From: an uncultured Lachnospira sp.
GTDB lineage: Bacteria; Bacillota; Clostridia; Lachnospirales; Lachnospiraceae
Assembly (NCBI GenBank): GCA_934343805.1
Contig: CAKRIN010000001.1
Coordinates: 143,981 to 207,980, forward strand
DNA length: 64,000 nt
Reading direction: 5' to 3'
Below, piece by piece: positions 28,097 through 38,291 of this stretch (its first letter is position 1; every line of letters starts with the position of its first letter). Below the pieces are notes generated by a model. That model worked only from the letters and a program-made list of their open reading frames with translations. It searched no databases and was not told the origin of the DNA. A program made the translations under genes and the position numbers.

Positions 28097-29461
28097 TTAT
28101 ACCATACTTTTACGTAAATGGCAAAAAAGTTTGATATAAATTGGCAGAATTACAGCAATTCCTGCAAGAAATGTAAGTCCCTCATTCCAGCATACTGCGT
28201 CAAAACCAAAATGTGGTATAAGAAGTACTGCAACAGCTGCTCTTGCTGCCATTTCTGCGATTCCTGACAGAATTGAATATTTGCCATACCCCATACCCTG
28301 TACTGAATATCTTGCTGTAAAAAGAAGTGCAAGTTCAGCATTAAATATGCTGATATATCTTATAAACTTCACTGTATAATCAACTACAACAGTATCCGAT
28401 GCATCAACAAATATAATCGCCATGTACTTTCCTGTAACAAAACATACAACCATTGTAATAACAGAATATATAAGTCCTATTATCAACGTTTTTCTAAATC
28501 CTTCGCTTATCCTGTCAAATCTCTTAGCGCCAAAATTCTGTCCTACAAAAGAAGAAAGAGCTGTTCCAAGTGCATTTAACGGACAAAGGATCAGATTCTT
28601 AATCTTATATCCGGATGTGAATCCGGCAATAGCATTCTCTCCTAACGCATTAACATAATACTGCAGAATTATGGCTCCTATTGCAGTTATTGAATATTGT
28701 AATCCCATAGGCATACACATTCTTATAATATTCTTCATGTAATATGGATGAAACTTTCTTTCATCTGCATTAACAGGAAACAACAGCTTATACTTTTTGA
28801 ATATATATATCGCACTTAAAACCCCGGCGACACCCTGTGAAAAAATAGTTGCAACTGCTGCTCCGGCTACTCCCCATTTCACAACAACAACTAAAAACAG
28901 ATCAAGAAATATATTCATAACAGTTGATACTGCCATAAACATTGTTGATTTCCTGCTGTCACCAAAGGCCATAAGAAGTCCGAAGCAGAAATTATATAAC
29001 ACCGTCAGCGGAAGTCCAAGAAATATAATTACAAGATACACATGTGCATCCCTGAATATGCTCTGAGGTGTCTTTAACAATGTTAGAAAAAGTCCACTCA
29101 TAGACGCTGTAACTGCCGTCATAATAACCGCAATTGCAATTGCAAAGTATACCCCGTTAACAAAATATTTTCTCAGATCATCATTCTTTCCCGCGCCAAA
29201 TGCCTGTGACACCGGAACACTTATTCCTATACATGAGCCTATACAGAAATAACACACAATATATGTAAGCGATGACGTTGCGCCAACTGCTGCCAGCGCT
29301 TTAGAGCTTAAGAACTGACCTACAATTGCAGCATCAGCAATATTATATAATTGCTGTAATAATTGTCCTAAAAAAACAGGACCTGCAAAAGATAATAAAA
29401 TCTTTGTTATAGGTCCTGATGTCATATTTGCATTATCAAGTGTGCCTGCTTTACTCATCAT
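28097..29461 (-). CDS. MATE-family efflux transporter
   Basis: A 454-residue membrane protein with about twelve hydrophobic helices in two repeats. FAGPVFLGQLLQQLYNIADAAIVGQF is the canonical N-terminal MATE segment (residues about 24-50), and the second half begins near MCMPMGLQYSITA. Substrate unknown; exports cationic drugs or metabolites in exchange for sodium or protons in the characterised family. Confidence 0.9.
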   Translation of the reverse strand: MMSKAGTLDNANMTSGPITKILLSFAGPVFLGQLLQQLYNIADAAIVGQFLSSKALAAVGATSSLTYIVCYFCIGSCIGISVPVSQAFGAGKNDDLRKYFVNGVYFAIAIAVIMTAVTASMSGLFLTLLKTPQSIFRDAHVYLVIIFLGLPLTVLYNFCFGLLMAFGDSRKSTMFMAVSTVMNIFLDLFLVVVVKWGVAGAAVATIFSQGVAGVLSAIYIFKKYKLLFPVNADERKFHPYYMKNIIRMCMPMGLQYSITAIGAIILQYYVNALGENAIAGFTSGYKIKNLILCPLNALGTALSSFVGQNFGAKRFDRISEGFRKTLIIGLIYSVITMVVCFVTGKYMAIIFVDASDTVVVDYTVKFIRYISIFNAELALLFTARYSVQGMGYGKYSILSGIAEMAARAAVAVLLIPHFGFDAVCWNEGLTFLAGIAVILPIYIKLFCHLRKSMV

Positions 29462-29527
29462 TGCTCTCCCATCGTAAAAACTACTAATTCTTAACCATTA
29501 TAGTCCTTATAATTAGATTTGCAACTG

Positions 29528-30010
29528 CTAATCAGCTTTTCTTTTATGAACCAGATAATATATTCCACATATGATTAACGTTCCAATAACAGCTCCGCTT
29601 CCATCAATTAAAACATCCTTTACCTGCCCGCTTCTGGCTGGCACAAAAAGCTGATGAAATTCATCAGTTGCTGCATATAGTACAGATACGGATATGGCAG
29701 TCAGAACATTCTTCCACCTGATTATGCTTACTGTAACTGCCCCAAGCACCAGTCCTGCAAGCATGGCATATTCTGTTGCATGTGCTGTCTTTCTTACCGG
29801 ATGATCAATAGCCTGTGCCATATCAATCTGCTGCTGTTCACTTAAATCTTCAAAGCCAGGAACAAACATATGGCAGACTATCATCCCTGCTTTAATGCTC
29901 TGTTCTTCCGATTCATTCCCAGGTTTTGCCGAAAAAGAAAATATAACAATCATCCATAGAACTGTGAGCATTGCAAATATTACTTGTCGTGGATTTTTAA
30001 AAGCCATCAT
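29528..30010 (-). CDS. VanZ-like membrane protein
   Basis: A 160-residue protein with four hydrophobic segments. The family motifs VRKTAHATEYAMLAGL and AATDEFHQLFVPARSGQVKDVLIDGSGAV are clear. VanZ confers low-level teicoplanin resistance in enterococci; most family members have no known role. Confidence 0.85.
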   Translation of the reverse strand: MMAFKNPRQVIFAMLTVLWMIVIFSFSAKPGNESEEQSIKAGMIVCHMFVPGFEDLSEQQQIDMAQAIDHPVRKTAHATEYAMLAGLVLGAVTVSIIRWKNVLTAISVSVLYAATDEFHQLFVPARSGQVKDVLIDGSGAVIGTLIICGIYYLVHKRKAD

Positions 30011-30050
30011 TAATTCTTCCTATCCAGATACTTATCAATCATTACATTCA

Positions 30051-30968
30051 CTACATTAAGCCATACTCTTTCATCAACTGTATCTGATATTCCTTATCCA
30101 AAGCAGACTTCTTTAAATCTTCAGTTCTTCCATCTGCTAAAAGCAACGTAATCAACTGATTTAACAATTGCTGTCCTTCCTGGCGTCCTTCTCTTATCCC
30201 TTCTTCACGTCCTTCTTCACGGGCATCTTCTCTCTCCAGTTCTAACTGCCTGTCAAACGTATAATCAAGTTTCATATTCTTTGTCACCTCATTCCTTCGA
30301 GATATCAGGAATTCCCTTAATATATTGTGTTCAACACAATAATCTATAGCCATCTCAATATCAATTACCAATTCCTCATCTGTTCTGCCACAGTGTAACT
30401 CTCTGACCTTATTAACAAATATCATATACTCATCCAGCCACTTGCACGACTGTCTTATATGAGGATTCTTTCCATTGTTAATGTTATACACCATACACTT
30501 AAGTTCCAGCTTCGGATCATCTGTTTCTTTTTCATATGAATCTGATAGCTTAAGTTCCTGAATATCTGGCTGATTCTCTTCTCCATTATAAAACACTACA
30601 AAATGTGGTACAGGAATCTTTATAAGCTTTCGCCCATACAGATTGCGTCCCAGCTTTCTTTCCTTACCATCTCCACCTCTTCCACTTAACATATCCGACA
30701 GAATTGTTGTGAAATAAATCAGGCTTCTAATCGGCATGTTAGGACACACTGTTGACTGGTGTTCATATATGCTCAGTCTTGCATCTACAACAAATGCCGA
30801 ATTATTCCTTACAGATAAAGAAATCCCTCCATCAAGCGTCTTAATCTCAACATCATCCGGATTCTCATGTGATGAATTATTCATTACATTATATAGCTGT
30901 AATGCTCTTTTCTTATCCTCCATCAGCATACTGAACACATCACTCTTGTACTCTCTGTTTCCATTCAT
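30051..30968 (-). CDS. Rpn-family nuclease (PD-(D/E)XK, transposase-associated)
   Basis: A 305-residue protein of the recombination-promoting nuclease group. The nuclease-like N-terminal part includes FVVDARLSIYEHQSTVCPNMPIR (about residues 77-99), a stretch shared by these clostridial proteins, and PVPHFVVFYNGEE. The C-terminal part is a helical tail with the repeat REEGREEGIREGRQEG (around 250-266). It is preceded by a 43-base hairpin in the leader. Genes of this group are often multicopy and mobile. Confidence 0.8.
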   Translation of the reverse strand: MNGNREYKSDVFSMLMEDKKRALQLYNVMNNSSHENPDDVEIKTLDGGISLSVRNNSAFVVDARLSIYEHQSTVCPNMPIRSLIYFTTILSDMLSGRGGDGKERKLGRNLYGRKLIKIPVPHFVVFYNGEENQPDIQELKLSDSYEKETDDPKLELKCMVYNINNGKNPHIRQSCKWLDEYMIFVNKVRELHCGRTDEELVIDIEMAIDYCVEHNILREFLISRRNEVTKNMKLDYTFDRQLELEREDAREEGREEGIREGRQEGQQLLNQLITLLLADGRTEDLKKSALDKEYQIQLMKEYGLM

Positions 30969-30996
30969 AATTCCTTCTCCTTTTCTGATTACCGAT

Positions 30997-31039
30997 AAAG
31001 CAGGAATTATATATTCATTATATCATACAATCCTGCTTT
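30997..31039. repeat. Inverted repeat upstream of the Rpn-type gene
   Basis: AAAGCAGGA and TCCTGCTTT are separated by 25 AT-rich bases; on the minus strand this interval contains TATAAT. It could be an operator over the promoter or an mRNA hairpin. Confidence 0.55.
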
Positions 31040-31259
31040 ATACCCTATTAAAAGCAAGATTTTCATTGATATAAAGACATAACCAAGATAAACAGACCCT
31101 GTACCGCCCCATTGCAATATAAAAAGATATAACAACCGCACAGGTAATATAGAAAAAATGCTTTTATTAATAATATATATTATATATTAACACAAGTCAT
31201 TTTGATTATCAAGTCATATTCCTTCATCCAGTATCTGTTTTTCATTGCTCTGCATATAT

Positions 31260-31320
31260 TAAAAACACACAGTAAGCAGACCGGAAGGGGGTTCCTATAT
31301 CTGTTTACTGTGTGTTTTTT
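31260..31320. terminator. Strong terminator downstream of rnpB
   Basis: AAAAACACACAGTAAGCAGA pairs with TCTGTTTACTGTGTGTTTTT with one G-T type mismatch, a 20-base stem with long T-run. It lies directly 3' of RNase P RNA on the minus strand. Confidence 0.92.
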
Positions 31321-31327
31321 ATAAATA

Positions 31328-31675
31328 TGAGCAGCACTATAAGCCGGGTTATGTCAGCTGACGCTGTGATGATCATCTATCTAGTCCTGCTGTTGCCAGC
31401 AGGCTCAAGCAACCTACCTAAAGCTTGACGGGCAGCCTTAATAACGCTTTTGTTTGGTCTTGCTTCGGATGGGGTTTACATGTGCCAATACTGTTACCAG
31501 TAATGCGGTAGTCTCTTACACTGCCTTTCCACCCTTACCAGCAGAATCTGCTGGCGGTTTATTTCTGTTGCACTGTCCTTGGAGTCGCCTCCACCGGATG
31601 TTATCCGGCATCCTGCCCTATGAAGCCCGGACTTTCCTCACCTGCATATATGCAGCCGCGATCATCTGTGCTACT
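31328..31675 (-). ncRNA. rnpB: RNase P RNA
   Basis: The catalytic RNA that removes tRNA 5' leaders. The minus strand shows the conserved blocks: GAGGAAAGTCCGGGCTTC near the 5' end, the CR region with AGGTAGGTTGCTTGAGCC, and the 3' closing block CATAACCCGGCTTAT. Ends are placed by the pairing of AGTAGCAC with GTGCTGCT and are good to a few bases. An 87-codon open frame inside it is a shadow. Confidence 0.95.
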
Positions 31676-31717
31676 CATATATATTCTATATTATTCTATT
31701 GTACAATCAGACATTGA

Positions 31718-32086
31718 TTATTCAGGTTTATTCTGATTGCTTTCGTAAATAATCTGGTATACTTCAATCTTAAACCGGTCTTCTGAATTAATTCCAACAA
31801 ATCTGCATCCATATGTTGTCTCCAGCTCTCCCATGTTTTCCATTCTGACAATCTCAATTACTGTTTCAAACGATTCTTTGTTATCAAGAGTAATGACTGT
31901 ATCATGATAAGTGTTAAGCTTAAATTCATATTCCGATTTAAAAGCTATACCATCTTTTGAGATATTGATCACATTAACGTCAATTGTGTCTCCCGAATAT
32001 CCGGAAACATACCTATCATCAAGTGATCTTAATGATATTGTAACGTCAACATCTGTTCTTTTTGACTTTCTTTTTTCAATTCCCAT
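31718..32086 (-). CDS. PilZ-domain protein
   Basis: A 122-residue single-domain protein. The two c-di-GMP-binding motifs are present: the RxxxR-like start EKRKSKRTDVDV (residues 4-15) and (D/N)xSxxG as NISKDGIAF (around 47-55). It probably senses cyclic di-GMP. It lies 23 bases after queA, with no motility genes nearby. Confidence 0.82.
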   Translation of the reverse strand: MGIEKRKSKRTDVDVTISLRSLDDRYVSGYSGDTIDVNVINISKDGIAFKSEYEFKLNTYHDTVITLDNKESFETVIEIVRMENMGELETTYGCRFVGINSEDRFKIEVYQIIYESNQNKPE

Positions 32087-32109
32087 TATTACCTTCTATA
32101 ATTTAAACA

Positions 32110-33141
32110 TTATTTAATAAACATAGCATCCCCAAAGCTGAAGAATCTGTATTTTTCCTGAACGGCAACTTCATAAGCATGAAGTACATGTTCTCTTCCT
32201 GCAAGTGCTGATACCAGCATAACAAGTGTTGACTCCGGAAGATGGAAGTTAGTTATAAGGCAGTCAATTGCCTTGAACTTGTATCCAGGATATATGAATA
32301 TTTCCGTCCAGCCACTCTTAGCCGGAATCGTTCCATCCTCAAGTGCAACTGATTCAAGTGTTCTTGTACTTGTTGTTCCAACTGCTATTACCCTGCCGCC
32401 ATTCTTTCTTGTATTGTTTATCATGTCAGCAGCTTCCTGTGTAACAACATAGAACTCTGAATGCATGTGATGATCAAGAATATTCTCTACTTTGACAGGT
32501 CTGAATGTTCCGAGTCCCACATGAAGCGTTACCCTTGCAATATTAACCCCCATAGCTTTAATTTTTTCAAGAAGCTCTGTTGTAAAATGGAGTCCGGCTG
32601 TAGGTGCTGCTGCAGAGCCTTCATGTTTTGCATATACAGTCTGGTATCTGTTCTTGTCCTCAAGCTTATGTGTTATATATGGAGGAAGAGGCATCTGTCC
32701 AAGTTCATCAAGAATTTCTTCAAATATTCCATCATATGTGAACTGTATAAGTCTGTTTCCTTCCTCAACTATATCAATAATCTCGCCTATAAGTCTGCCT
32801 TCACCAAAGCTTATCTTAGCACCAACCTTAGCCTTTTTTCCAGGTTTAACAAGAACTTCCCATGTATCCTGTCTGTCCTCAAGTCTCTTAAGAAGAAGCA
32901 CCTCAATGGCAGCTCCAGTATCAACCTTAGTTCCTATAAGTCTTGCCGGAATTACCTTAGTATCATTAACAACAAGGCAGTCACCCGGTTTAAGATAATC
33001 TACTATATCCCTGAATATCTTATGTTCAATTGCACCTGTTTCCTTATCAAGCACCATAAGTCTTGAACTTGATCTGTCTGACAATGGATCCTGTGCAATA
33101 AGTTCCTCAGGCAGATCATAATAAAAATCATGTAAATCCAT
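32110..33141 (-). CDS. queA: S-adenosylmethionine:tRNA ribosyltransferase-isomerase
   Basis: Makes epoxyqueuosine in tRNA from preQ1. The 343-residue protein has the family segments [36 protein letters not shown] and LGTFRPV, plus the C-terminal [18 protein letters not shown] stretch [11 protein letters not shown]. It follows pheT by 14 bases. Confidence 0.96.
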   Translation of the reverse strand: MDLHDFYYDLPEELIAQDPLSDRSSSRLMVLDKETGAIEHKIFRDIVDYLKPGDCLVVNDTKVIPARLIGTKVDTGAAIEVLLLKRLEDRQDTWEVLVKPGKKAKVGAKISFGEGRLIGEIIDIVEEGNRLIQFTYDGIFEEILDELGQMPLPPYITHKLEDKNRYQTVYAKHEGSAAAPTAGLHFTTELLEKIKAMGVNIARVTLHVGLGTFRPVKVENILDHHMHSEFYVVTQEAADMINNTRKNGGRVIAVGTTSTRTLESVALEDGTIPAKSGWTEIFIYPGYKFKAIDCLITNFHLPESTLVMLVSALAGREHVLHAYEVAVQEKYRFFSFGDAMFIK

Positions 33142-33155
33142 GTACTGCTCCTATT

Positions 33156-35582
33156 TTACTTTCTAAGTTCAATTCCGTCAGCCTCAAGATCCTTAAATAT
33201 CTTCTCCATTACTGGAGTGATATCCTTATCCTCAAGTGTTCTGTCCTTAGCTCTGAATGCAATTGAGTAAGCAACTGACTTGAAGCCTTCTTTTATCTGA
33301 CTACCTTCGTAAATATCGAAGAGACTGTAGCTTTCTAATATCTTGCCACCGCGCTTCTCAATAATCTTCTCAACTTCACCAACTGGAAGTTCCTTAGGCA
33401 TTACCATACTGATATCTCTTGTTACTGCCGGGAACTTTGCAATTCCTGTAAACTTCTTATCAAAGCTTGCCATTTCTGTAACAGTTGGAATATCAATAAC
33501 AACAATATACGTTCTCTCACCGATTGAGTAAGTATCAGCAACATCTGGATGAAGTTCTCCGATGTAACCAATCTTCTTATCAGCGTAATATACATCAGCC
33601 TGACGACCTGGATGTAAGAATGGAATACCAGCCTTAGCATCATATGTTGGCTTCTTCTTCATTCCAATCTTCTCAAGGAATTCCTCAATAACGCCCTTCA
33701 TTGAATAGAAATCAACACCACCGAAAGCTCCGAGTGTGAATTCAACTCTCTCATCTGGAAGCTCATTAACATCATCTGCTGCAAGGTAAACCTTAGCTAA
33801 TTCATATAACTTAACATTCTTGTTTCTTCTGTTATAGTTAGTAGATAATGATGTAAGCATTCCGTGGATTGGAAGTGTTCTCATAACTGAGAAATCCTCT
33901 CCTAATGGATTAGAGATTACAACTGTCTTTCTGTATACAGAATCAGCAGGAAGCTTTAACTTATCGAATACCTTAGGGCTTTCAAATGAGTATGTCATAG
34001 CCTGTGAGAATCCTGTAAACTGGGCAACCTCAGAAGCTGCATCTTCAATGCTCTGCTCAAAAGAAATCTTACCCATTGTAGTCTCTCCCTTAGGAAGCGT
34101 TGTTGGAATGTTATCATATCCGAAGAATCTTGCAACTTCCTCTGCTATATCAGCGTCTCTGTTAAGATCCTGTCTGAATGTTGGGATAATAAGCTCATTA
34201 GCATCTTTATCATATTCAACTTCAAGTCTTTCAAAGTAAGAAAGCATATCTTCATCTGATACATTAGTACCAAGTAAAGCATTGTACTTAGCTGGCTCAA
34301 ATGGAAGTCTCTTCTTAGTTACAGGATTAGGATATACATCAACAACTCCACCTACAACATCACCTGCATCAAGCTCTTCGATAAGCTGGCATGCTCTGTT
34401 GATAGCTTCCATTGCGTTCTCTGGGTCAAGTCCCTTCTCGAACTTACCAGAAGCATCTGTTCTTAAACCAATCTTCTTAGTTGTCTTTCTGATATTAGTT
34501 CCGTCAAATGTAGCTGCCTCAAAAAGCATTGTCTTGACATCATCAGTAATCATTGAATTCTCGCCACCCATGATACCTGCGATACCAACAGGCTTCTCAC
34601 CATCGCAGATAAGCAGTGTCTGTGCATCAAGAGTTCTCTCCTGGCCATCAAGTGTTACGAACTTCTCACCTTCAGAAGCTGTTCTTACAACAATCTTGTG
34701 ATCCGCAATAGTATCATAGTCATATGCGTGCATTGGCTGACCATATTCTTCCATAACATAGTTAGTGATATCAACAATGTTATTAATTGGTCTGATGCCT
34801 GCCGTCATAAGTCTTTGCTGCATCCACTTTGGAGATGGAGCTAGTCTTATATTCTTAACAACTCTTGCAACATATCTTGAGCAAAGCTCTTTAGCTTCAA
34901 TATCAACTGAAACCATTGTGTTAACATCCTCGTCGTTACCTGTCTTAGTAACAACCGGTGGATTGAAAGGCTTTCTGAATGTGGCAGCTGCTTCTCTTGC
35001 AATACCGATAACACTGTAGCAGTCTACACGGTTATTAGTAATCTCATATTCAAATACCGTATCGTTAAGTCCTAAGTACTCTATTGCACTTGAACCAACA
35101 ACCGCATCATCTCCAAATATATATATTCCTCCCTCTGGTGCATCTGGGAAGAATTCTCTTGAAGAACCAAGTTCCTCGATAGAGCACATCATACCACATG
35201 ACTCTACTCCTCTTAACTTGCCCTTCTTAATCTTAATTCCGTCTTCCGGAAGTGCCCCACCATCATGTCCTCCGGCAACTTTACCTCCGTCTAATACTAC
35301 AGGAACCTTCTGTCCGCTTGAACCAACTTCGATGTTAGGTGCACCTGTTACAATCTGCACATTCTCACTGCCAACATTAACCTGGCATATAACAAGCTTG
35401 TCTGCATCAGGATGTCTCTCAACTGAGAGAATCTGTCCAACTACGATTTTATCAAGGTTCTTGTCAAATGCATTGAAACACTCTACCTTAGTTCCTGAAA
35501 GTGTCATTGCATCTCTGAATTCCTGATCTGTACACTCAAGACCTGGAACCATTGCTTTTATCCAATTTAATGATGTATTCAT
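33156..35582 (-). CDS. pheT: Phenylalanyl-tRNA synthetase beta subunit
   Basis: The 808-residue beta subunit carries the tRNA-binding EMAP domain (about 40-150, with VERHPDADKLVIC), the B3/4 editing domain (with EYGQPMHAYDYD), the B5 domain and a C-terminal anticodon-recognition domain (starting GIAKFPAVTRDISMV). It is of usual length and follows pheS. Confidence 0.96.
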   Translation of the reverse strand: MNTSLNWIKAMVPGLECTDQEFRDAMTLSGTKVECFNAFDKNLDKIVVGQILSVERHPDADKLVICQVNVGSENVQIVTGAPNIEVGSSGQKVPVVLDGGKVAGGHDGGALPEDGIKIKKGKLRGVESCGMMCSIEELGSSREFFPDAPEGGIYIFGDDAVVGSSAIEYLGLNDTVFEYEITNNRVDCYSVIGIAREAAATFRKPFNPPVVTKTGNDEDVNTMVSVDIEAKELCSRYVARVVKNIRLAPSPKWMQQRLMTAGIRPINNIVDITNYVMEEYGQPMHAYDYDTIADHKIVVRTASEGEKFVTLDGQERTLDAQTLLICDGEKPVGIAGIMGGENSMITDDVKTMLFEAATFDGTNIRKTTKKIGLRTDASGKFEKGLDPENAMEAINRACQLIEELDAGDVVGGVVDVYPNPVTKKRLPFEPAKYNALLGTNVSDEDMLSYFERLEVEYDKDANELIIPTFRQDLNRDADIAEEVARFFGYDNIPTTLPKGETTMGKISFEQSIEDAASEVAQFTGFSQAMTYSFESPKVFDKLKLPADSVYRKTVVISNPLGEDFSVMRTLPIHGMLTSLSTNYNRRNKNVKLYELAKVYLAADDVNELPDERVEFTLGAFGGVDFYSMKGVIEEFLEKIGMKKKPTYDAKAGIPFLHPGRQADVYYADKKIGYIGELHPDVADTYSIGERTYIVVIDIPTVTEMASFDKKFTGIAKFPAVTRDISMVMPKELPVGEVEKIIEKRGGKILESYSLFDIYEGSQIKEGFKSVAYSIAFRAKDRTLEDKDITPVMEKIFKDLEADGIELRK

Positions 35583-35645
35583 ATCGTCATTCTCCTTAAA
35601 TATACTTTATCTTATTCCAGTCATTAGACCACTATATGAATCGAT

Positions 35646-36665
35646 TTAGAACTGCTTTATGAATCTGATATCATTCTCATATAGGAGTCTCATGTCATCG
35701 ATTTCGTACTTAAGAAGAGCAACTCTCTCAAGTCCTACACCAAAGGCAAATCCTGTATATTCTTCCTTATCAATTCCGCAAAGTTCAAATACATGTGGGT
35801 GAACCATTCCGCAGCCAAGGATTTCGATCCAGCCCTCGCCCTTGCAGAAACGGCATCCTTTACCACCACATTTGAAACAGCTTACATCCATCTCGGCACT
35901 AGGCTCAGTGAATGGGAAATGATGTGGTCTGAACTTAACTTTAGTATCAGGTCCGAAAAGTTCCTTGGCAAATTCCGCCAGTGTTCCCTTAAGGTCTGCA
36001 AATGTGATTCCCTTATCTATTACAAGACCTTCTACCTGATGGAAGCATGGTGAATGTGTAGCATCAACTTCATCTGCTCTGTATACACGTCCAGGAGAAA
36101 TCATTCTGATAGGGAGCTTTCCTTTCTCCATAACTCTTGCCTGAACTGGGGAAGTCTGTGTACGGAGTACTATCTTGTCATTGATATAGAATGTGTCCTG
36201 TTCATCCTTAGCCGGGTGGTTAGCTGGTATGTTGAGCGCCTCAAAGTTGTAGTAATCATACTCAACTTCCGGTCCGTCAACTACTTCATAACCCATTCCG
36301 ATGAATATCTTCTGGATTTCTTCTAATGCAAGTGTATTAGGATGCTTATGTCCTAACTCATCTCTTTTAGATGGAAGAGTAACATCAATTACTTCACTCT
36401 TTAACTGAAGTTCTCTCTTCTTGGCAGCTAATTCTGTCTTAGCCTTATCTAACACCTCTTCAATTGCCTGTCTTGTCTCATTAACAATCTGACCAACCTT
36501 AGGTCTGTCTTCTGGTGCAACATCCTTCATACCTTTAAGTACTTCAGTAAGTTCACCCTTCTTTCCAAGGAAAGCAACTCTGATATCATTCAGCTTATCA
36601 AGCGAATCAGTTTCATTAATCTGTGCTAAAGCTCTCTCTCTAATTGCTTCAAGTCTTTCTTTCAT
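35646..36665 (-). CDS. pheS: Phenylalanyl-tRNA synthetase alpha subunit
   Basis: The 339-residue catalytic subunit has class II motifs: RTQTSPVQAR (motif 2 area), HQVEGLVID, and the C-terminal FGVGLERVALLKY (motif 3). The start is at 36665, eight bases after a GGAGG; the open frame extends to 36701 but that stretch contains the ribosome site. No T-box is visible upstream. Confidence 0.96.
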   Translation of the reverse strand: MKERLEAIRERALAQINETDSLDKLNDIRVAFLGKKGELTEVLKGMKDVAPEDRPKVGQIVNETRQAIEEVLDKAKTELAAKKRELQLKSEVIDVTLPSKRDELGHKHPNTLALEEIQKIFIGMGYEVVDGPEVEYDYYNFEALNIPANHPAKDEQDTFYINDKIVLRTQTSPVQARVMEKGKLPIRMISPGRVYRADEVDATHSPCFHQVEGLVIDKGITFADLKGTLAEFAKELFGPDTKVKFRPHHFPFTEPSAEMDVSCFKCGGKGCRFCKGEGWIEILGCGMVHPHVFELCGIDKEEYTGFAFGVGLERVALLKYEIDDMRLLYENDIRFIKQF

Positions 36666-36743
36666 CCTTATAGCCTCCATACTTCTTTCGCTTTTTATCA
36701 ATCGTCTGCGTAAAAAGCCACTTTTTATTGTAACATATCGATT

Positions 36744-38273
36744 TTATTTTGCAACCCTGTGTCTTCTCTCATACATCTCAATCACCCTGATTGCATCCTG
36801 ACTGTATTCCGGATTAGATAAAGTAACATTCTTAATATTCTGTTTTGCTTCATCAATCTGATTCTCATTATATTCAATCTGATTTCTGAGTTTCTGTCTT
36901 CTTACAACCAGTTCATGTCTTATCTCAACCATTTCTTTCGGGTTATACAAAGCCCTGACTCTTCCAAGCCACACATGGACATTATATAATCCAAGTTTTT
37001 TAAGATTCTGTTCAAGTTTTAATTCTGCCTGATTAAGTGCTGAGGTCATATCAAGCATCCTTTTTTGTTCATCCTTCATATCCAGATACACCTGATACTT
37101 ATTGCCTAATTCATATGCACTCTTCACTCCGAATTTGGTGTACTCATAATCAAGTGTGTTAGCTGCATTTATATATTTTATTTTTATCTTATTGAGCAAA
37201 GCGGTTGCTTTATTAAGTTTTATCTCTGTTATAAGCACTTTTCTTTCAGTTATCTTTAATACCGCAACCATGCCAACAACCAGAATTGCAGCAAGCAAGG
37301 ATACCATAATAAAAAATCCAATATTAGAATCATCTTCTGATACGCCTATTGATATCAGAAAAACAACAAATACTAACGCAAATGCAAACAACGCCAGTTT
37401 TGCAAGGCTTCTTATCCTTATCTGTTTTTTTACAAGATCTTTAGCCTCAAGCCTTAAGCCCAGTCTCTCGCCTTCTACCATTCTCATGTCACGTTTTACG
37501 GAATCGTAATATTCTTCCTGTGCCCTTAAAAGTTTTAAACCTCCTGGCAGTTCATCTTCTACAGCTTCCATTCTTCTATAAGAAGCATTTGATAATTTCT
37601 GTTCTGATGCCTTAATTATTCTTCTGTCTACAGACATCGAATCAATTCTTGAGGCCATTTCCTCTATATTTTTTCTTATATCGTCAGGAGCTTCCTCAAT
37701 AAGTGTTATATCGTTAAATTCCTCAGTCACAGATTCATATTCATCTTTTGCAGCCTCTGCATGAGCCGCTGCTTCTTCCATAATGTCGCACTGGCTTTTT
37801 ACATATAATTCTATATCACTAGTCTTGAATTTCTCAGTATCAACCTTTTCCAGTTTTTTGGGTTTTCTCGTTACATCCGGAAGAATAACCGGTTCTTTCT
37901 TTATTTCTTCTGTCTCCTGTTTTGCCTTACTGTCTCCTCCAAGGTTCTCTACAGTCTTTATAAGATTCTGTGCCTGGACACTGTTAAGAAGATGATCATA
38001 CTTCTCCTCATCAAGCATAGACTGTTTCTGTCTTCCCTGTGTCTTTTTATCTGGCACATAAGTCTTTTCTATCTCTGGCTTTTTATTATCTTTGCCATCA
38101 ATGTCAAAGCCTTCAAAAAGTTCAGATATATCCATCCCGCTGTCTTTGTCAGTTGTTATATCCTGTAAATTATCATCTTCACTTATATGTTCATTGTCAT
38201 AAACAAGATCTTCCAGATTCTCGAGGTCATAATCCTGTATATATGTCTTTTTTAAAAATTTAAGCAATCCCAT
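36744..38273 (-). CDS. Coiled-coil protein with two membrane helices, unknown function
   Basis: A 509-residue protein and last member of a four-gene cluster. The first 150 residues are charged and probably disordered; 155-285 is coiled-coil-like; transmembrane helices lie at about 291-311 (LALFAFALVFVVFLISIG) and 318-340; 345-505 is again helical and heptad-like (TSALNQAELKLEQNLKKLGL). Both termini are predicted cytosolic, so it may anchor its partners to the membrane. It lies 18 bases downstream of the TPR gene. I do not recognise a named family. Confidence 0.75.
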   Translation of the reverse strand: MGLLKFLKKTYIQDYDLENLEDLVYDNEHISEDDNLQDITTDKDSGMDISELFEGFDIDGKDNKKPEIEKTYVPDKKTQGRQKQSMLDEEKYDHLLNSVQAQNLIKTVENLGGDSKAKQETEEIKKEPVILPDVTRKPKKLEKVDTEKFKTSDIELYVKSQCDIMEEAAAHAEAAKDEYESVTEEFNDITLIEEAPDDIRKNIEEMASRIDSMSVDRRIIKASEQKLSNASYRRMEAVEDELPGGLKLLRAQEEYYDSVKRDMRMVEGERLGLRLEAKDLVKKQIRIRSLAKLALFAFALVFVVFLISIGVSEDDSNIGFFIMVSLLAAILVVGMVAVLKITERKVLITEIKLNKATALLNKIKIKYINAANTLDYEYTKFGVKSAYELGNKYQVYLDMKDEQKRMLDMTSALNQAELKLEQNLKKLGLYNVHVWLGRVRALYNPKEMVEIRHELVVRRQKLRNQIEYNENQIDEAKQNIKNVTLSNPEYSQDAIRVIEMYERRHRVAK

Positions 38274-38291
38274 ACATTCACCATCTGCCTT

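Larger units (their letters stand above)
30969..31327. other. Intergenic region between Rpn gene and rnpB
   Basis: Contains an AG-rich ribosome site for the Rpn gene, a dyad at 30997-31039, AT-rich sequence without a convincing gene, and the rnpB terminator at 31260-31320. Confidence 0.6.

Noticed and set aside
31454..31717. Open frame of 87 codons on the plus strand
   Set aside because: It is antisense to RNase P RNA, which accounts for the conserved sequence.
32461..33066. 201-codon open frame opposite queA
   Set aside because: Antisense shadow of queA, which has clear family motifs.
36666..36743. T-box leader for pheST
   Set aside because: No GGGTGGNACC core and too short a gap before pheS.
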